Source: Tepidibacillus decaturensis (lineage in GTDB: Bacteria; Bacillota; Bacilli; Tepidibacillales; Tepidibacillaceae). Taken from it: 36,057 nucleotides of DNA. The position numbers and the translations under genes are program-made. Position 1 is the stretch's first letter. Each line of letters starts with the position of its first letter. Location: contig NZ_LSKU01000001.1 of the NCBI RefSeq assembly GCF_001561915.1, positions 31,253 through 67,309 of the forward strand, read 5' to 3'. The notes beneath the pieces were generated by a model that made no database searches, had not been told where the DNA came from, and worked only from the letters and a program-made list of their open reading frames with translations. Shown here piece after piece: positions 29,525 to 36,057 of this stretch.

Positions 29525-29540
29525 TAGCTTGAATCAAAAG

Positions 29541-29570
29541 GGGAACAAGGTGAAATTAATCCTTGTTCCC
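29541..29570 (+). terminator. Hairpin after the unknown cluster
   Basis: GGGAACAAGG (29541-29550) pairs perfectly with CCTTGTTCCC (29561-29570) around a 10-nt loop. Only TTAAC follows, so termination may be weak, or the hairpin may attenuate the following regulator genes. Confidence 0.55.
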
Positions 29571-29598
29571 TTAACTGCTAGATTAGGGGATTGATGCA

Positions 29599-30024
29599 AT
29601 GATTGAACAAAGTTTAATAGAAATGGTCAGTGCCAAAATAGGGGATGCATTGATAAAAGAACTGAAAAAACATAGATTGTTGAAATTAGAACCATCAGCA
29701 ATTGAACTGGTAAAAGCTGATATTGAACAATTTAACTATTTAATTGAACAATTAAGTAATAATTCTTTGTATGAACATATGAAAACAGATGCTATTCATC
29801 TTATTAAAGAAATTCAACAAGCATTGAACAAAGTTCAAAACCAATTAAATGAAAAAGAATTTGCTATTTTTTATAGTTGTTTATTCAATAAGAAACCCAA
29901 GCGAACAGTAGCTTTTGAATTTGATATAGACGTTGGAACAGTATATAGAATCATCAACAAAGGATTGGAAAAGATGGCGATATGGATTTACCCACATGTA
30001 TTTCTGAATGAACTAATGAATTAG
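29599..30024 (+). CDS. ArpU-like phage transcription regulator
   Basis: Protein of 141 aa with an N-terminal helical region (residues about 1-85) and a C-terminal sigma-70 region-4-like HTH (LNEKEFAIFYSCLFNKKPKRTVAFEFDIDVGTVYRIINKGLEKMA). This matches the architecture of ArpU/RinA-type Gram-positive phage late regulators that act before the packaging and structural operon. SD AGGGGATTG precedes ATG 29599. The sigma-like gene starts 11 nt later. Confidence 0.7.
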   Translation: MIEQSLIEMVSAKIGDALIKELKKHRLLKLEPSAIELVKADIEQFNYLIEQLSNNSLYEHMKTDAIHLIKEIQQALNKVQNQLNEKEFAIFYSCLFNKKPKRTVAFEFDIDVGTVYRIINKGLEKMAIWIYPHVFLNELMN

Positions 30025-30035
30025 GCGGTGAGGGA

Positions 30036-30947
30036 ATGACCAATGAAGAATTAGTGGAACTTATACAATCAGGTGTTAATGTAACAGAAAACTTGGGCAT
30101 CCTCTACCAACAAAATCAAGGGATTTTAATGAAGTGGGCATATCCATATTCAAAGCAAGTGGATATAGAAGATTTAATGCAAGAAGCATATTTTGGATTA
30201 AAGGAAGCTGCAGAAAACCATAATGCTGCATTGAATTTTAAGTTTTTGACTTATGCACATTGGCGAGTGCTTCAAAAAATTGTTCGTTATGTTCACTCAA
30301 ACCAACATTCAAAACGGATTCCTGAATACTTACTTCAAAGGATATCTAACTACCATAAATTAAAAAAAGCTTTTCTTGAAGATTATGGTAGAGAACCAAC
30401 AAAAGATGAGTACATGGAACACTTACAAATCAGCAAGAAGGTATTTAGAGAATTGGAAAGGTACATTTCAGAAATTGATTATATTAATTTGGATGCACCA
30501 ATCTTGGAAGGTAAGACGTTATCAGAAGTAGTTTCTGATAATTATGATTTAGAAAAAGATGTAACTGAAAGACTGACACAGAATCAATTATCAAGTGATG
30601 TATGGAAAGCAGTAGACGAACTGGATGAACTAAAAAGGGATATTATCATTCAAAAGTATAAAAACAACTGCACATTGACTGAAATTGCTTTAAATAAGCA
30701 AATATCAGCTACAAGGGTGGAACAGATTGAAAAGAAAGCATTACATCTATTATCAAAGAAACAATGGCTTCAGTATTTGGCAATAGAAAGATTTGGTTAT
30801 GACAGTAGGATAAGTTACAAATATGGAGTTCAGAAATTTAAAGATAGAAGAACGTCATCAACTGAATTTATTGCAATGAAAAATATCCAAATTCAAGAAG
30901 AAATATCGAAGGTAGATAATTTATTGAACAATATAGCAAATCTTTAA
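30036..30947 (+). CDS. Element-encoded sigma-70 family sigma factor
   Basis: Protein of 303 aa with all the regions of a group 3-like sigma factor. Region 2 (about 35-85) has DIEDLMQEAYFGLKEAAENH and FKFLTYAHWRVLQKIVRYV; region 3 (about 95-150) has LQRISNYHKLKKAFLEDYGREPTKDEYMEHLQISKKVF; region 4 (about 180-225) has LKRDIIIQKYKNNCTLTEIALNKQISATRVEQIEKKALHLL. A basic tail follows. It would bind core RNA polymerase and redirect it to element promoters, presumably the tail genes downstream. SD GGCGGTGAGGG precedes ATG. Promoter targets are unknown. Confidence 0.88.
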   Translation: MTNEELVELIQSGVNVTENLGILYQQNQGILMKWAYPYSKQVDIEDLMQEAYFGLKEAAENHNAALNFKFLTYAHWRVLQKIVRYVHSNQHSKRIPEYLLQRISNYHKLKKAFLEDYGREPTKDEYMEHLQISKKVFRELERYISEIDYINLDAPILEGKTLSEVVSDNYDLEKDVTERLTQNQLSSDVWKAVDELDELKRDIIIQKYKNNCTLTEIALNKQISATRVEQIEKKALHLLSKKQWLQYLAIERFGYDSRISYKYGVQKFKDRRTSSTEFIAMKNIQIQEEISKVDNLLNNIANL

Positions 30948-30964
30948 AAAGGTAGGTGAAAACC

Positions 30965-31435
30965 ATGAATAAAAATATTGAAGTGATTAATGAAAACCTA
31001 TTGGCGGTTAATTTTGAACATATTAATGCAGGATTAATTAAGGAAATCACATTTGACAGTGAAAATTGTTCTGACTATGCCAGTCTAACAAAGGATGGAA
31101 AGATTCTCTTAAACAAAAATGATTCAATGTATCAAAAAAATCTTACTCTTATTCAAGAAATCATGCAATTAACAGATGAACAGCTAAATAGTGAAAAAGG
31201 TTTGTATGAAGTCATGCGAAAGATTTTTAAACCATTTCAGAAATTATCGAATGAAGAGATAGACAAGTTCATTAAAGAAAACGGTTTTGAAAAAGCAATT
31301 CACTTTTATTACAGCTTTTTTCAGTTAGAAAAGCAAAGAAGAATTTATCAAAACAATAGTGACAAACATCAAAAATCATCCTTTAACCTGAAAAGATTGT
31401 TTAATCGAAAGGTAGGTGAAGTTAAAAATGGCTAG
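30965..31435 (+). CDS. Unknown protein before tape measure (tail chaperone position)
   Basis: Protein of about 156 aa, not recognised by motif. In tailed phages the gene directly before the tape measure usually encodes a tail assembly chaperone, and the acidic N-terminus and helical middle ([33 protein letters not shown]...) do not contradict this; there is, however, no visible slippery-site second ORF. SD AGGTAGGTG precedes ATG 30965, and the last 8 nt overlap the tape measure start. The role is inferred from position only. Confidence 0.6.
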   Translation: MNKNIEVINENLLAVNFEHINAGLIKEITFDSENCSDYASLTKDGKILLNKNDSMYQKNLTLIQEIMQLTDEQLNSEKGLYEVMRKIFKPFQKLSNEEIDKFIKENGFEKAIHFYYSFFQLEKQRRIYQNNSDKHQKSSFNLKRLFNRKVGEVKNG

Positions 31436-33593
31436 TATAAGAACACAAATTGAAATATATGATGCTATGTCAGCACCATTACAGCATATTACCAATGCAA
31501 TCCAATCAACAGTTAGTGCTTTTGATGATATGGATGCAGCTTTAAACAATTCCTTTGATTCTTCAAGTTTTAATACTGCAAGGATGGAAATTGATGCTGC
31601 TAATGTTGAACTTGACCAAATGGTTCAAAACATTAGGGAAAATGAAGAAGCACAAGAACGATTGAATAATGATATACGAAATGGAACATCAGCAATAGAT
31701 TCACTACAAGATAAAGTTATAGGATTGGTTGCAACATATGCAACTTTGGCTTCAATAGTAAAAACAATTAATCTATCAGATGAACTTACCCAAACAACCG
31801 CAAGATTGAACATGATGAATGATGGACTTCAAAGCACAGAAGAACTTCAAAATATGATTTATGCTGCTGCTGAAAGGTCAAGGGGTTCATATTTAGCAAC
31901 AGCAGATGTAGTTGCTAAATTAGGACAAAGGGCAGGTGATGCTTTTAGTTCTAATGCAGAAACCATTGCATTTGCGGAAAACTTGAATAAAATGTTTGTC
32001 ATTGCAGGTGCTTCTCAAGAAGAAATGAATTCAGCAAGTTTGCAATTGACCCAAGCTTTAGGTTCAGGGGTCTTACGTGGTGAAGAATTGAATGCAGTAT
32101 TTGAAGCTGCACCAAACGTCATTCAAACAATTGCTGATTATTTAGATGTTCCGATAGGTCAAATTAGAGAAATGGCATCAGAAGGACAGATAACAGCAGA
32201 TATTGTTAAAAATGCAATGCTTTCAGCTACAAGTGAAATTAATGAACAATTTGAACAAATGCCAATGACGTTTGGTCAAATTGCAACGAGTATTCAAAAT
32301 CAAGCATTAATGGCATTTCAACCACTATTAACGAGAATGAATGAGATTGCAAATAGTGATAGGTTTCAGGGAATGGTGGACAATGTGACAAATTCACTAC
32401 TTACCTTGTCAGGTGTAGCAATGGGTACATTGGATTTAATGATTGGAATTGGTTCATTCTTGTATGATAATTGGTCCATTATTGAACCTGTTATCTATGG
32501 TGTTGGAACAGCACTTGGAGTATATGCAGGATATTTAGCGATAACCAATACACTAGGCTTAATCAGTACAGCAATCCAAACTGCACAAGCTATTGCAATG
32601 GCTGTTAAAACTGGTGCAACGATTGCAGAAACAGCAGCTACAAATAATTTAACAGTAGCACAGTGGGCATTAAACAGTGCATTACTTGCTTCACCTATTA
32701 CCTGGATCATCATTGGAATTATAGCAGTTGTCACAGTGCTATATATGGCAATTGCAGCAATAAATAAATTTGCAGGTACTTCTATTAGTGCAACAGGAAT
32801 TGTGTTTGGTGTATTTTCTACATTAGGTGCATTCCTATGGAATTTATTTTTGGGATTGTTTGACCTTATTCTTGGTGTTATTAACGGTTTAATTAATCCA
32901 TTCATTAGGATTGCTAATTTCATTGGAAACGTGTTTCAAAATCCAGTTTCATCTGTCATTTACTTATTCCAAAGTATGGCTGATGGTGTTCTTGCGGTAC
33001 TTGAAAAAATTGCTTCTGCTATGGACTTCGTATTCGGTTCAAACATGGCAGATACGGTTGCAGGATGGCGGTCAGGTTTAAAAGGTATGGCAGATGCAGT
33101 AGTTGCAGAATATGCACCAAATGAAAACTATCAAAATGTCATTGATGAACTTGATTTGAGTGCTGAAAGTCTTGGCTTGAAAAGGTGGGAATATGGTGAT
33201 GCATGGAATGCAGGTTATTCATTAGGTGAAGGTATTGAAGATAAAGTTTCAAGTTTTAATCCATCTGATTTATTTAATGTGGGTGATATTCCTGACCCAA
33301 ATGATTATGCAATGTCTAGTGATATAGGTGCAGTACCAGGGAACATTGCAGATACTGCTGAAAATACTGGTGCAATTAAAGATTCAGTGGATATTTCATC
33401 AGAGGATTTAAAATATATGCGTGATTTGGCTGAACAAGATGCAGTAAATAGATATACAACCAATGAAATTAGAGTTGAAATGGTAAACCATAACAATATC
33501 AATTCAGAAATGGATTTAGATGGTATAATAGATTACCTTGGTGAAGGTGTTCATGAAGCTATGGAAAAATCATCAAGTGGAGTGCATATTTAA
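31428..33593 (+). CDS. Phage tail tape measure protein (contractile-tail type)
   Basis: Protein of 721 aa matching TMP_3/TIGR02675-type tape measure proteins. The N-terminal repeat ([33 protein letters not shown]) is followed by the conserved segment [39 protein letters not shown]...GQRAGDAF and [34 protein letters not shown]. Several long hydrophobic stretches lie at about residues 330-510. The C-terminus [31 protein letters not shown] is typical of PBSX/XkdO-like proteins. It sets tail length and feeds DNA passage. 721 aa is short for a tape measure, implying a tail of roughly 100 nm if about 1.5 angstrom per residue applies. ATG 31428 has AGGTAGGTGAAG upstream. Confidence 0.9.
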   Translation: MASIRTQIEIYDAMSAPLQHITNAIQSTVSAFDDMDAALNNSFDSSSFNTARMEIDAANVELDQMVQNIRENEEAQERLNNDIRNGTSAIDSLQDKVIGLVATYATLASIVKTINLSDELTQTTARLNMMNDGLQSTEELQNMIYAAAERSRGSYLATADVVAKLGQRAGDAFSSNAETIAFAENLNKMFVIAGASQEEMNSASLQLTQALGSGVLRGEELNAVFEAAPNVIQTIADYLDVPIGQIREMASEGQITADIVKNAMLSATSEINEQFEQMPMTFGQIATSIQNQALMAFQPLLTRMNEIANSDRFQGMVDNVTNSLLTLSGVAMGTLDLMIGIGSFLYDNWSIIEPVIYGVGTALGVYAGYLAITNTLGLISTAIQTAQAIAMAVKTGATIAETAATNNLTVAQWALNSALLASPITWIIIGIIAVVTVLYMAIAAINKFAGTSISATGIVFGVFSTLGAFLWNLFLGLFDLILGVINGLINPFIRIANFIGNVFQNPVSSVIYLFQSMADGVLAVLEKIASAMDFVFGSNMADTVAGWRSGLKGMADAVVAEYAPNENYQNVIDELDLSAESLGLKRWEYGDAWNAGYSLGEGIEDKVSSFNPSDLFNVGDIPDPNDYAMSSDIGAVPGNIADTAENTGAIKDSVDISSEDLKYMRDLAEQDAVNRYTTNEIRVEMVNHNNINSEMDLDGIIDYLGEGVHEAMEKSSSGVHI

Positions 33594-33946
33594 TGCGTGA
33601 TGCAGGTTATTTAGTCAACCTTATTAAAAGAATTGCACTAGGTGCAGTAGCAACAACTTATCCAACTGCAATACAATTTGGAAAAGTCACCAGTGTTTCC
33701 CCTCTTAAAATAAATGTAGAACAGAAAATGACGTTATCTAAAGAGCATCTTATTCTGACAAGGAATGTGAAAGACTATAAATCCAAAGTCACAGTGAACT
33801 GGTCAACAGAATCAACAGATAACCATACACATCAAATTCAAGGTGTTAAGGAAATAACATTTCATAATGCATTGGAAATAGGTGACAATGTTTTAATGCT
33901 TAGAATGCAAGGTGATCAGAAATTTATTGTATGGCATAAGCTTTAA
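33593..33946 (+). CDS. DUF2577 (XkdR-like) baseplate protein
   Basis: Protein of 117 aa matching the DUF2577 family, to which PBSX XkdR belongs: IALGAVATTYPTAIQFGKVTSVSPLKINVEQKMTLSKEHLILT, then VGDNVLMLRMQGDQKFIVWHKL-like end. It sits near the tail hub/baseplate in contractile phages. Its start overlaps the tape measure stop by one base (TAATG). In PBSX xkdP and xkdQ lie between the tape measure and XkdR; here they are absent, and so is the usual XkdS/XkdT baseplate series after it. A terminator follows immediately. Confidence 0.85.
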   Translation: MRDAGYLVNLIKRIALGAVATTYPTAIQFGKVTSVSPLKINVEQKMTLSKEHLILTRNVKDYKSKVTVNWSTESTDNHTHQIQGVKEITFHNALEIGDNVLMLRMQGDQKFIVWHKL

Positions 33947-33951
33947 TTTTG

Positions 33952-33990
33952 ACAGACCTTTGAACTTAATGTTCAGGGGTCTGTTTTCTT
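33952..33990 (+). terminator. Terminator after the tail genes
   Basis: ACAGACC pairs with GGTCTGT and inside it TGAAC pairs with GTTCA, then TTTTCTTT. This ends the tail operon after only two structural genes, separating it from the surface-protein gene. Confidence 0.85.
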
Positions 33991-34066
33991 TGTCCATCTG
34001 CTATCCCAATATAAAATTTATTTAAGCAGTGTTTGCTGCTAATAAAAAAAATGGGAGGTTCACAAG

Positions 34067-35767
34067 ATGAACAAAAGATGGAGAAACCGTTTCTTATTTT
34101 TAATGTTGGTAGTGTGCTTATTAGGGATTGTGCAGTTTGTTCAGGTATATGCAAATGCAGAAAAGCCAATTGCAATTGTATCAAATTTGTCTGATTTACA
34201 AATGGCTATTGAAAAAGCCGAAGATGGTGATGTTATTGCAATTGATGCAGGTATGAATATTTTAGAAGATGCCATAATTGGTGATTCTAATAAAACGATA
34301 ACATTAAGAAGAAATTCCAACACCAGTCTGATTTATGTGAAGAGTGGATATAATATTCTGTTTAGAAATTTAGTATTTGATGGTGTTGGAATTTCTTCCC
34401 AATATCCTTTTATAGACATTAGCAATAATGTTACTTTTGATAATGTAGTTTTTAAAAATTTTGCATCAAGTTCAAATGGCGGTGTAATAAGTGCTGCAAG
34501 TGGTGAAATTTATTTTAGTAATTGCACCTTTGAAAATAATAAGGCATTAAATGGTGGTCACGTAGCAATAAGTGGTGATGCAATTTTATCTTTCGATAGT
34601 TGCAGTTTCATAGATGGAAATGCAACAGAAAATGGTGGTGCTATTTACAATGGTGTAAGCAGTTCTACTGTTAATATTACCAAAAGCACAATCACACAAA
34701 ATGAAGCAGGTAATGTGGGCGGTGGTGTTTATAACCATGGTGCAATGACTATTTCCGAAACAAAACTATACGGCAATATTGCATCCATTGGTGGTTCTGA
34801 AATTGCTAATGTAGGTTGGATGGGGTTTGATGATTCAGATGCAGCATTGCAAGAATTATATGGCAATGATGAAAGAATAAACCCTATTGGTTGGTTTGCA
34901 GATTATTCTGATGGGGAACCATACACAAGATACTTACAACTTGAATATGAATTATTACCAACAGAAGTAATTCTTGCCCCTTCATCCTTAGGAACAGCAG
35001 GTGATAGTAAGATTATAGGATTGGAAGCAGGAAAGCATTATACAGTTACACTGGATGATACCATTCATTATGTGAAAGGTGATGGTTCATTGACAACGAA
35101 TGAATCAGAAGGTGATGCACTGGAAGGAACAGAAATCATTGGACTGACAAACGGATTGACCTATTTGGTTGAAGAATATACACCAATTGTAGAAGAACCG
35201 ACAGATGAAACACCAGTTGATGAAGAACCCCCAGCTGATGAACAGCCAAATGACAAGGAAGAACCAAATGACACTGAACAAGATGTATCATCTGATGACC
35301 AAAACCAGGATGAAAATGCTTCTGACTCGCAAAATGGTAAGATTCTCAGTGAGCAGGAACATTCATCTTCTTTAAATGCTGATATTTCAGATATAAACCC
35401 AAATTCGACAGTCAATAATTATTTCTATTCTGATAATGGTTCAAGCTACACACGAGAAAATAGCACACAGCTTCCTTATAGTGGTGCTTTACCTTCAAAT
35501 AATGGACAACCATCCATCAATATTGAACCTGGTAATCCTATTGAATTTGAAGTGAATGATGAAGGTGTTTCAATCAATATCAATGTGAATGTAGGTGCTG
35601 ATGATAGTGATGATTCAGAAGCAATTGAACAACCTTATATTCAAGAACTTGTTGCATCAGAAAGAATTGAACCTATTCAGGAAGAAAGCAGCGGTATGCC
35701 CTGGATGGAAGTCATTAAGATAGGCTTATTATTAGGCATACTTGGAATTATACTTAAAAAGGCATAA
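34067..35767 (+). CDS. Secreted beta-helix surface protein with C-terminal anchor
   Basis: Protein of 566 aa. It has a Sec-type signal (RWRNRF then a hydrophobic core, likely cleavage after YANA near residue 29). A right-handed beta-helix domain follows (about 45-260) with repeated patterns such as NCTFENNKALNGGH, CSFIDGNATENGGAIYN and TITQNEAGNVGGGVYNHG. A 35-residue Asp/Glu/Pro-rich linker (about 370-415) and a low-complexity Ser/Asn region come next. The C-terminus is a transmembrane segment, WMEVIKIGLLLGILGIILKKA, with no LPXTG motif. It is thus probably displayed outside the membrane. Parallel beta-helices occur in adhesins, pectate lyase-like enzymes and phage tailspikes, but a signal peptide argues against a tailspike. 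SD GGGAGG is strong. It forms a one-gene transcript between two terminators. Confidence 0.75.
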   Translation: MNKRWRNRFLFLMLVVCLLGIVQFVQVYANAEKPIAIVSNLSDLQMAIEKAEDGDVIAIDAGMNILEDAIIGDSNKTITLRRNSNTSLIYVKSGYNILFRNLVFDGVGISSQYPFIDISNNVTFDNVVFKNFASSSNGGVISAASGEIYFSNCTFENNKALNGGHVAISGDAILSFDSCSFIDGNATENGGAIYNGVSSSTVNITKSTITQNEAGNVGGGVYNHGAMTISETKLYGNIASIGGSEIANVGWMGFDDSDAALQELYGNDERINPIGWFADYSDGEPYTRYLQLEYELLPTEVILAPSSLGTAGDSKIIGLEAGKHYTVTLDDTIHYVKGDGSLTTNESEGDALEGTEIIGLTNGLTYLVEEYTPIVEEPTDETPVDEEPPADEQPNDKEEPNDTEQDVSSDDQNQDENASDSQNGKILSEQEHSSSLNADISDINPNSTVNNYFYSDNGSSYTRENSTQLPYSGALPSNNGQPSINIEPGNPIEFEVNDEGVSININVNVGADDSDDSEAIEQPYIQELVASERIEPIQEESSGMPWMEVIKIGLLLGILGIILKKA

Positions 35768-35771
35768 AAAT

Positions 35772-35810
35772 AAAAAGAACATGGTAACCGCTAATTACCA
35801 TGTTCTTTTT
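35772..35810. terminator. Bidirectional terminator, hairpin 1
   Basis: AAAAAGAACATGGTAA (35772-35787) pairs perfectly with TTACCATGTTCTTTTT (35795-35810). The 7-nt loop is CCGCTAA. T-runs exist on both strands, so it can terminate both ways. Its loop is exactly complementary to that of the hairpin at 35934-35968. Confidence 0.88.
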
Positions 35811-35925
35811 ATATGAATCAGGTCTTGATACTGAAACATTTGCGAATGATGAAGAAGTAGTTGATTGGATTGCAATTCAGTTTCCAAAGATGTTGAAAGC
35901 ATTTCAAGAATTGGATTGCTTATAG
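35800..35925 (+). pseudogene. 41-codon ORF or remnant between two terminators
   Basis: Open frame from ATG 35800 to TAG 35925 giving MFFLYESGLDTETFANDEEVV then DWIAIQFPKMLKAFQELDCL, acidic and apparently protein-like. The ATG lies in the descending arm of hairpin 1 and there is no SD, so translation from it is doubtful. It looks like the 3' remnant of a longer gene whose 5' part was lost, or a spurious frame. Confidence 0.3.
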
Positions 35926-35933
35926 AACAAAAT

Positions 35934-35968
35934 AAAAACCACGACAATTAGCGGTTGTCGTGGTTTTT
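35934..35968. terminator. Bidirectional terminator, hairpin 2
   Basis: AAAAACCACGACAA (35934-35947) pairs perfectly with TTGTCGTGGTTTTT (35955-35968), with loop TTAGCGG. Contains ACGACAATT, the half-site seen in the repressor operators. Confidence 0.88.
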
Positions 35969-35980
35969 ATTCTTTACTAT

Positions 35981-36055
35981 CTTTTACCTAAAGCAAAGTA
36001 TCATTAAGTATTATTATAATACAGATTTTTAGTATTATCAATCTTTGGGTAAAAG
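35981..36055. repeat. 13-bp inverted repeat at window edge
   Basis: CTTTTACCTAAAG (35981-35993) and CTTTGGGTAAAAG (36043-36055) are inverted copies with one G-T wobble. A 15-bp palindrome GTATTATTATAATAC (36008-36022) lies between them. It may be a control region of the next gene or a recombination site; the window ends before this can be decided. Confidence 0.45.
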
Positions 36056-36057
36056 GT

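Larger units (their letters stand above)
22628..36057. mobile_element. Integrated phage/satellite-like element, left part
   Basis: From the rlmD 3' end rightwards the housekeeping genes stop and the content becomes: integrase, repressor, Cro-like and excisionase-like regulators, replication region, unknown small genes, phage-type activators, a sigma factor, tail genes and a secreted beta-helix protein. Gene orientation is lysogeny (minus) on the far left and everything else plus. The rlmD 3' end is a known integration hotspot for Firmicute integrative elements. No right att site is recognisable before the window ends, so the right boundary is not seen. The left boundary is placed by gene content, not by a mapped direct repeat. 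Confidence 0.85.

Noticed and set aside
22628-36057. Complete prophage
   Set aside because: No terminase, portal, capsid, sheath, tube or lysis gene is visible in this stretch, although the element continues beyond the window.
22628-36057. Integrative conjugative element
   Set aside because: No relaxase, FtsK-like or type IV secretion gene is seen within the window.

Overview
The window is low-GC DNA from a Bacillales-type Firmicute. The evidence is the gene set (pcrA-ligA, gatCAB, camS, dagK, amj, ktrB, rlmD), strong purine-rich Shine-Dalgarno sites, frequent TTG/GTG starts and Bacillus-like sigma-A promoters. The species cannot be fixed from the sequence. The window has two parts: chromosomal genes (1 to about 22,627) and the left part of an integrated mobile element (about 22,628 to past the right edge).

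Chromosomal part. A YitT-like membrane protein (minus) is followed by pcrA and ligA, a DedA membrane protein, an AI-2E-type exporter (minus) and the CamS lipoprotein. Next is a proline-catabolism module: proline dehydrogenase (minus), a PAS/AAA+/Fis sigma-54 activator, and P5C dehydrogenase (rocA). Well-matched -24/-12 promoters lie before both enzyme genes, so the activator between them probably drives both. Then come the lipid II flippase amj, a TagO/WecA-type sugar-phosphate transferase, a KtrB/TrkH potassium channel subunit, the gatCAB operon for tRNA amidation, a CbiX/SirB chelatase, the lipid kinase dagK and the 23S rRNA methylase rlmD. Two 86-nt intergenic elements (5768-5853 and 8259-8344) align without gaps and share a stem with compensatory base changes. 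I do not recognise this family.

Mobile element. It abuts the 3' end of rlmD. In order it carries a tyrosine integrase and a cI-like repressor (both minus), operator-studded divergent promoters, a Cro-like regulator, an excisionase-like protein, two small genes (the second with a possible primase-type winged helix), and a textbook-looking iteron origin with an AT-rich core (about 25.87-26.13 kb). Further right are small unknown genes, a Mor-type activator, a decayed repetitive HTH gene, a cluster of three unknown proteins, an ArpU-like regulator, a complete sigma-70-family factor, a 159-aa-class unknown, a contractile-tail tape measure protein, a DUF2577 (XkdR-like) baseplate protein, and a secreted beta-helix protein with a C-terminal anchor. 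Two terminators with complementary loops follow.

Interpretation. The left half (int, repressor, Cro, Xis, replication gene, iteron origin) is laid out like a phage-inducible island. The right half carries a small, selected set of tail genes with their own regulators. No terminase, portal, capsid, sheath or lysis gene is visible before the window ends. The element could therefore be a decayed prophage, or a satellite that supplies its own tail-length ruler and a surface protein. This is an inference; the sequence right of the window is needed to decide it.
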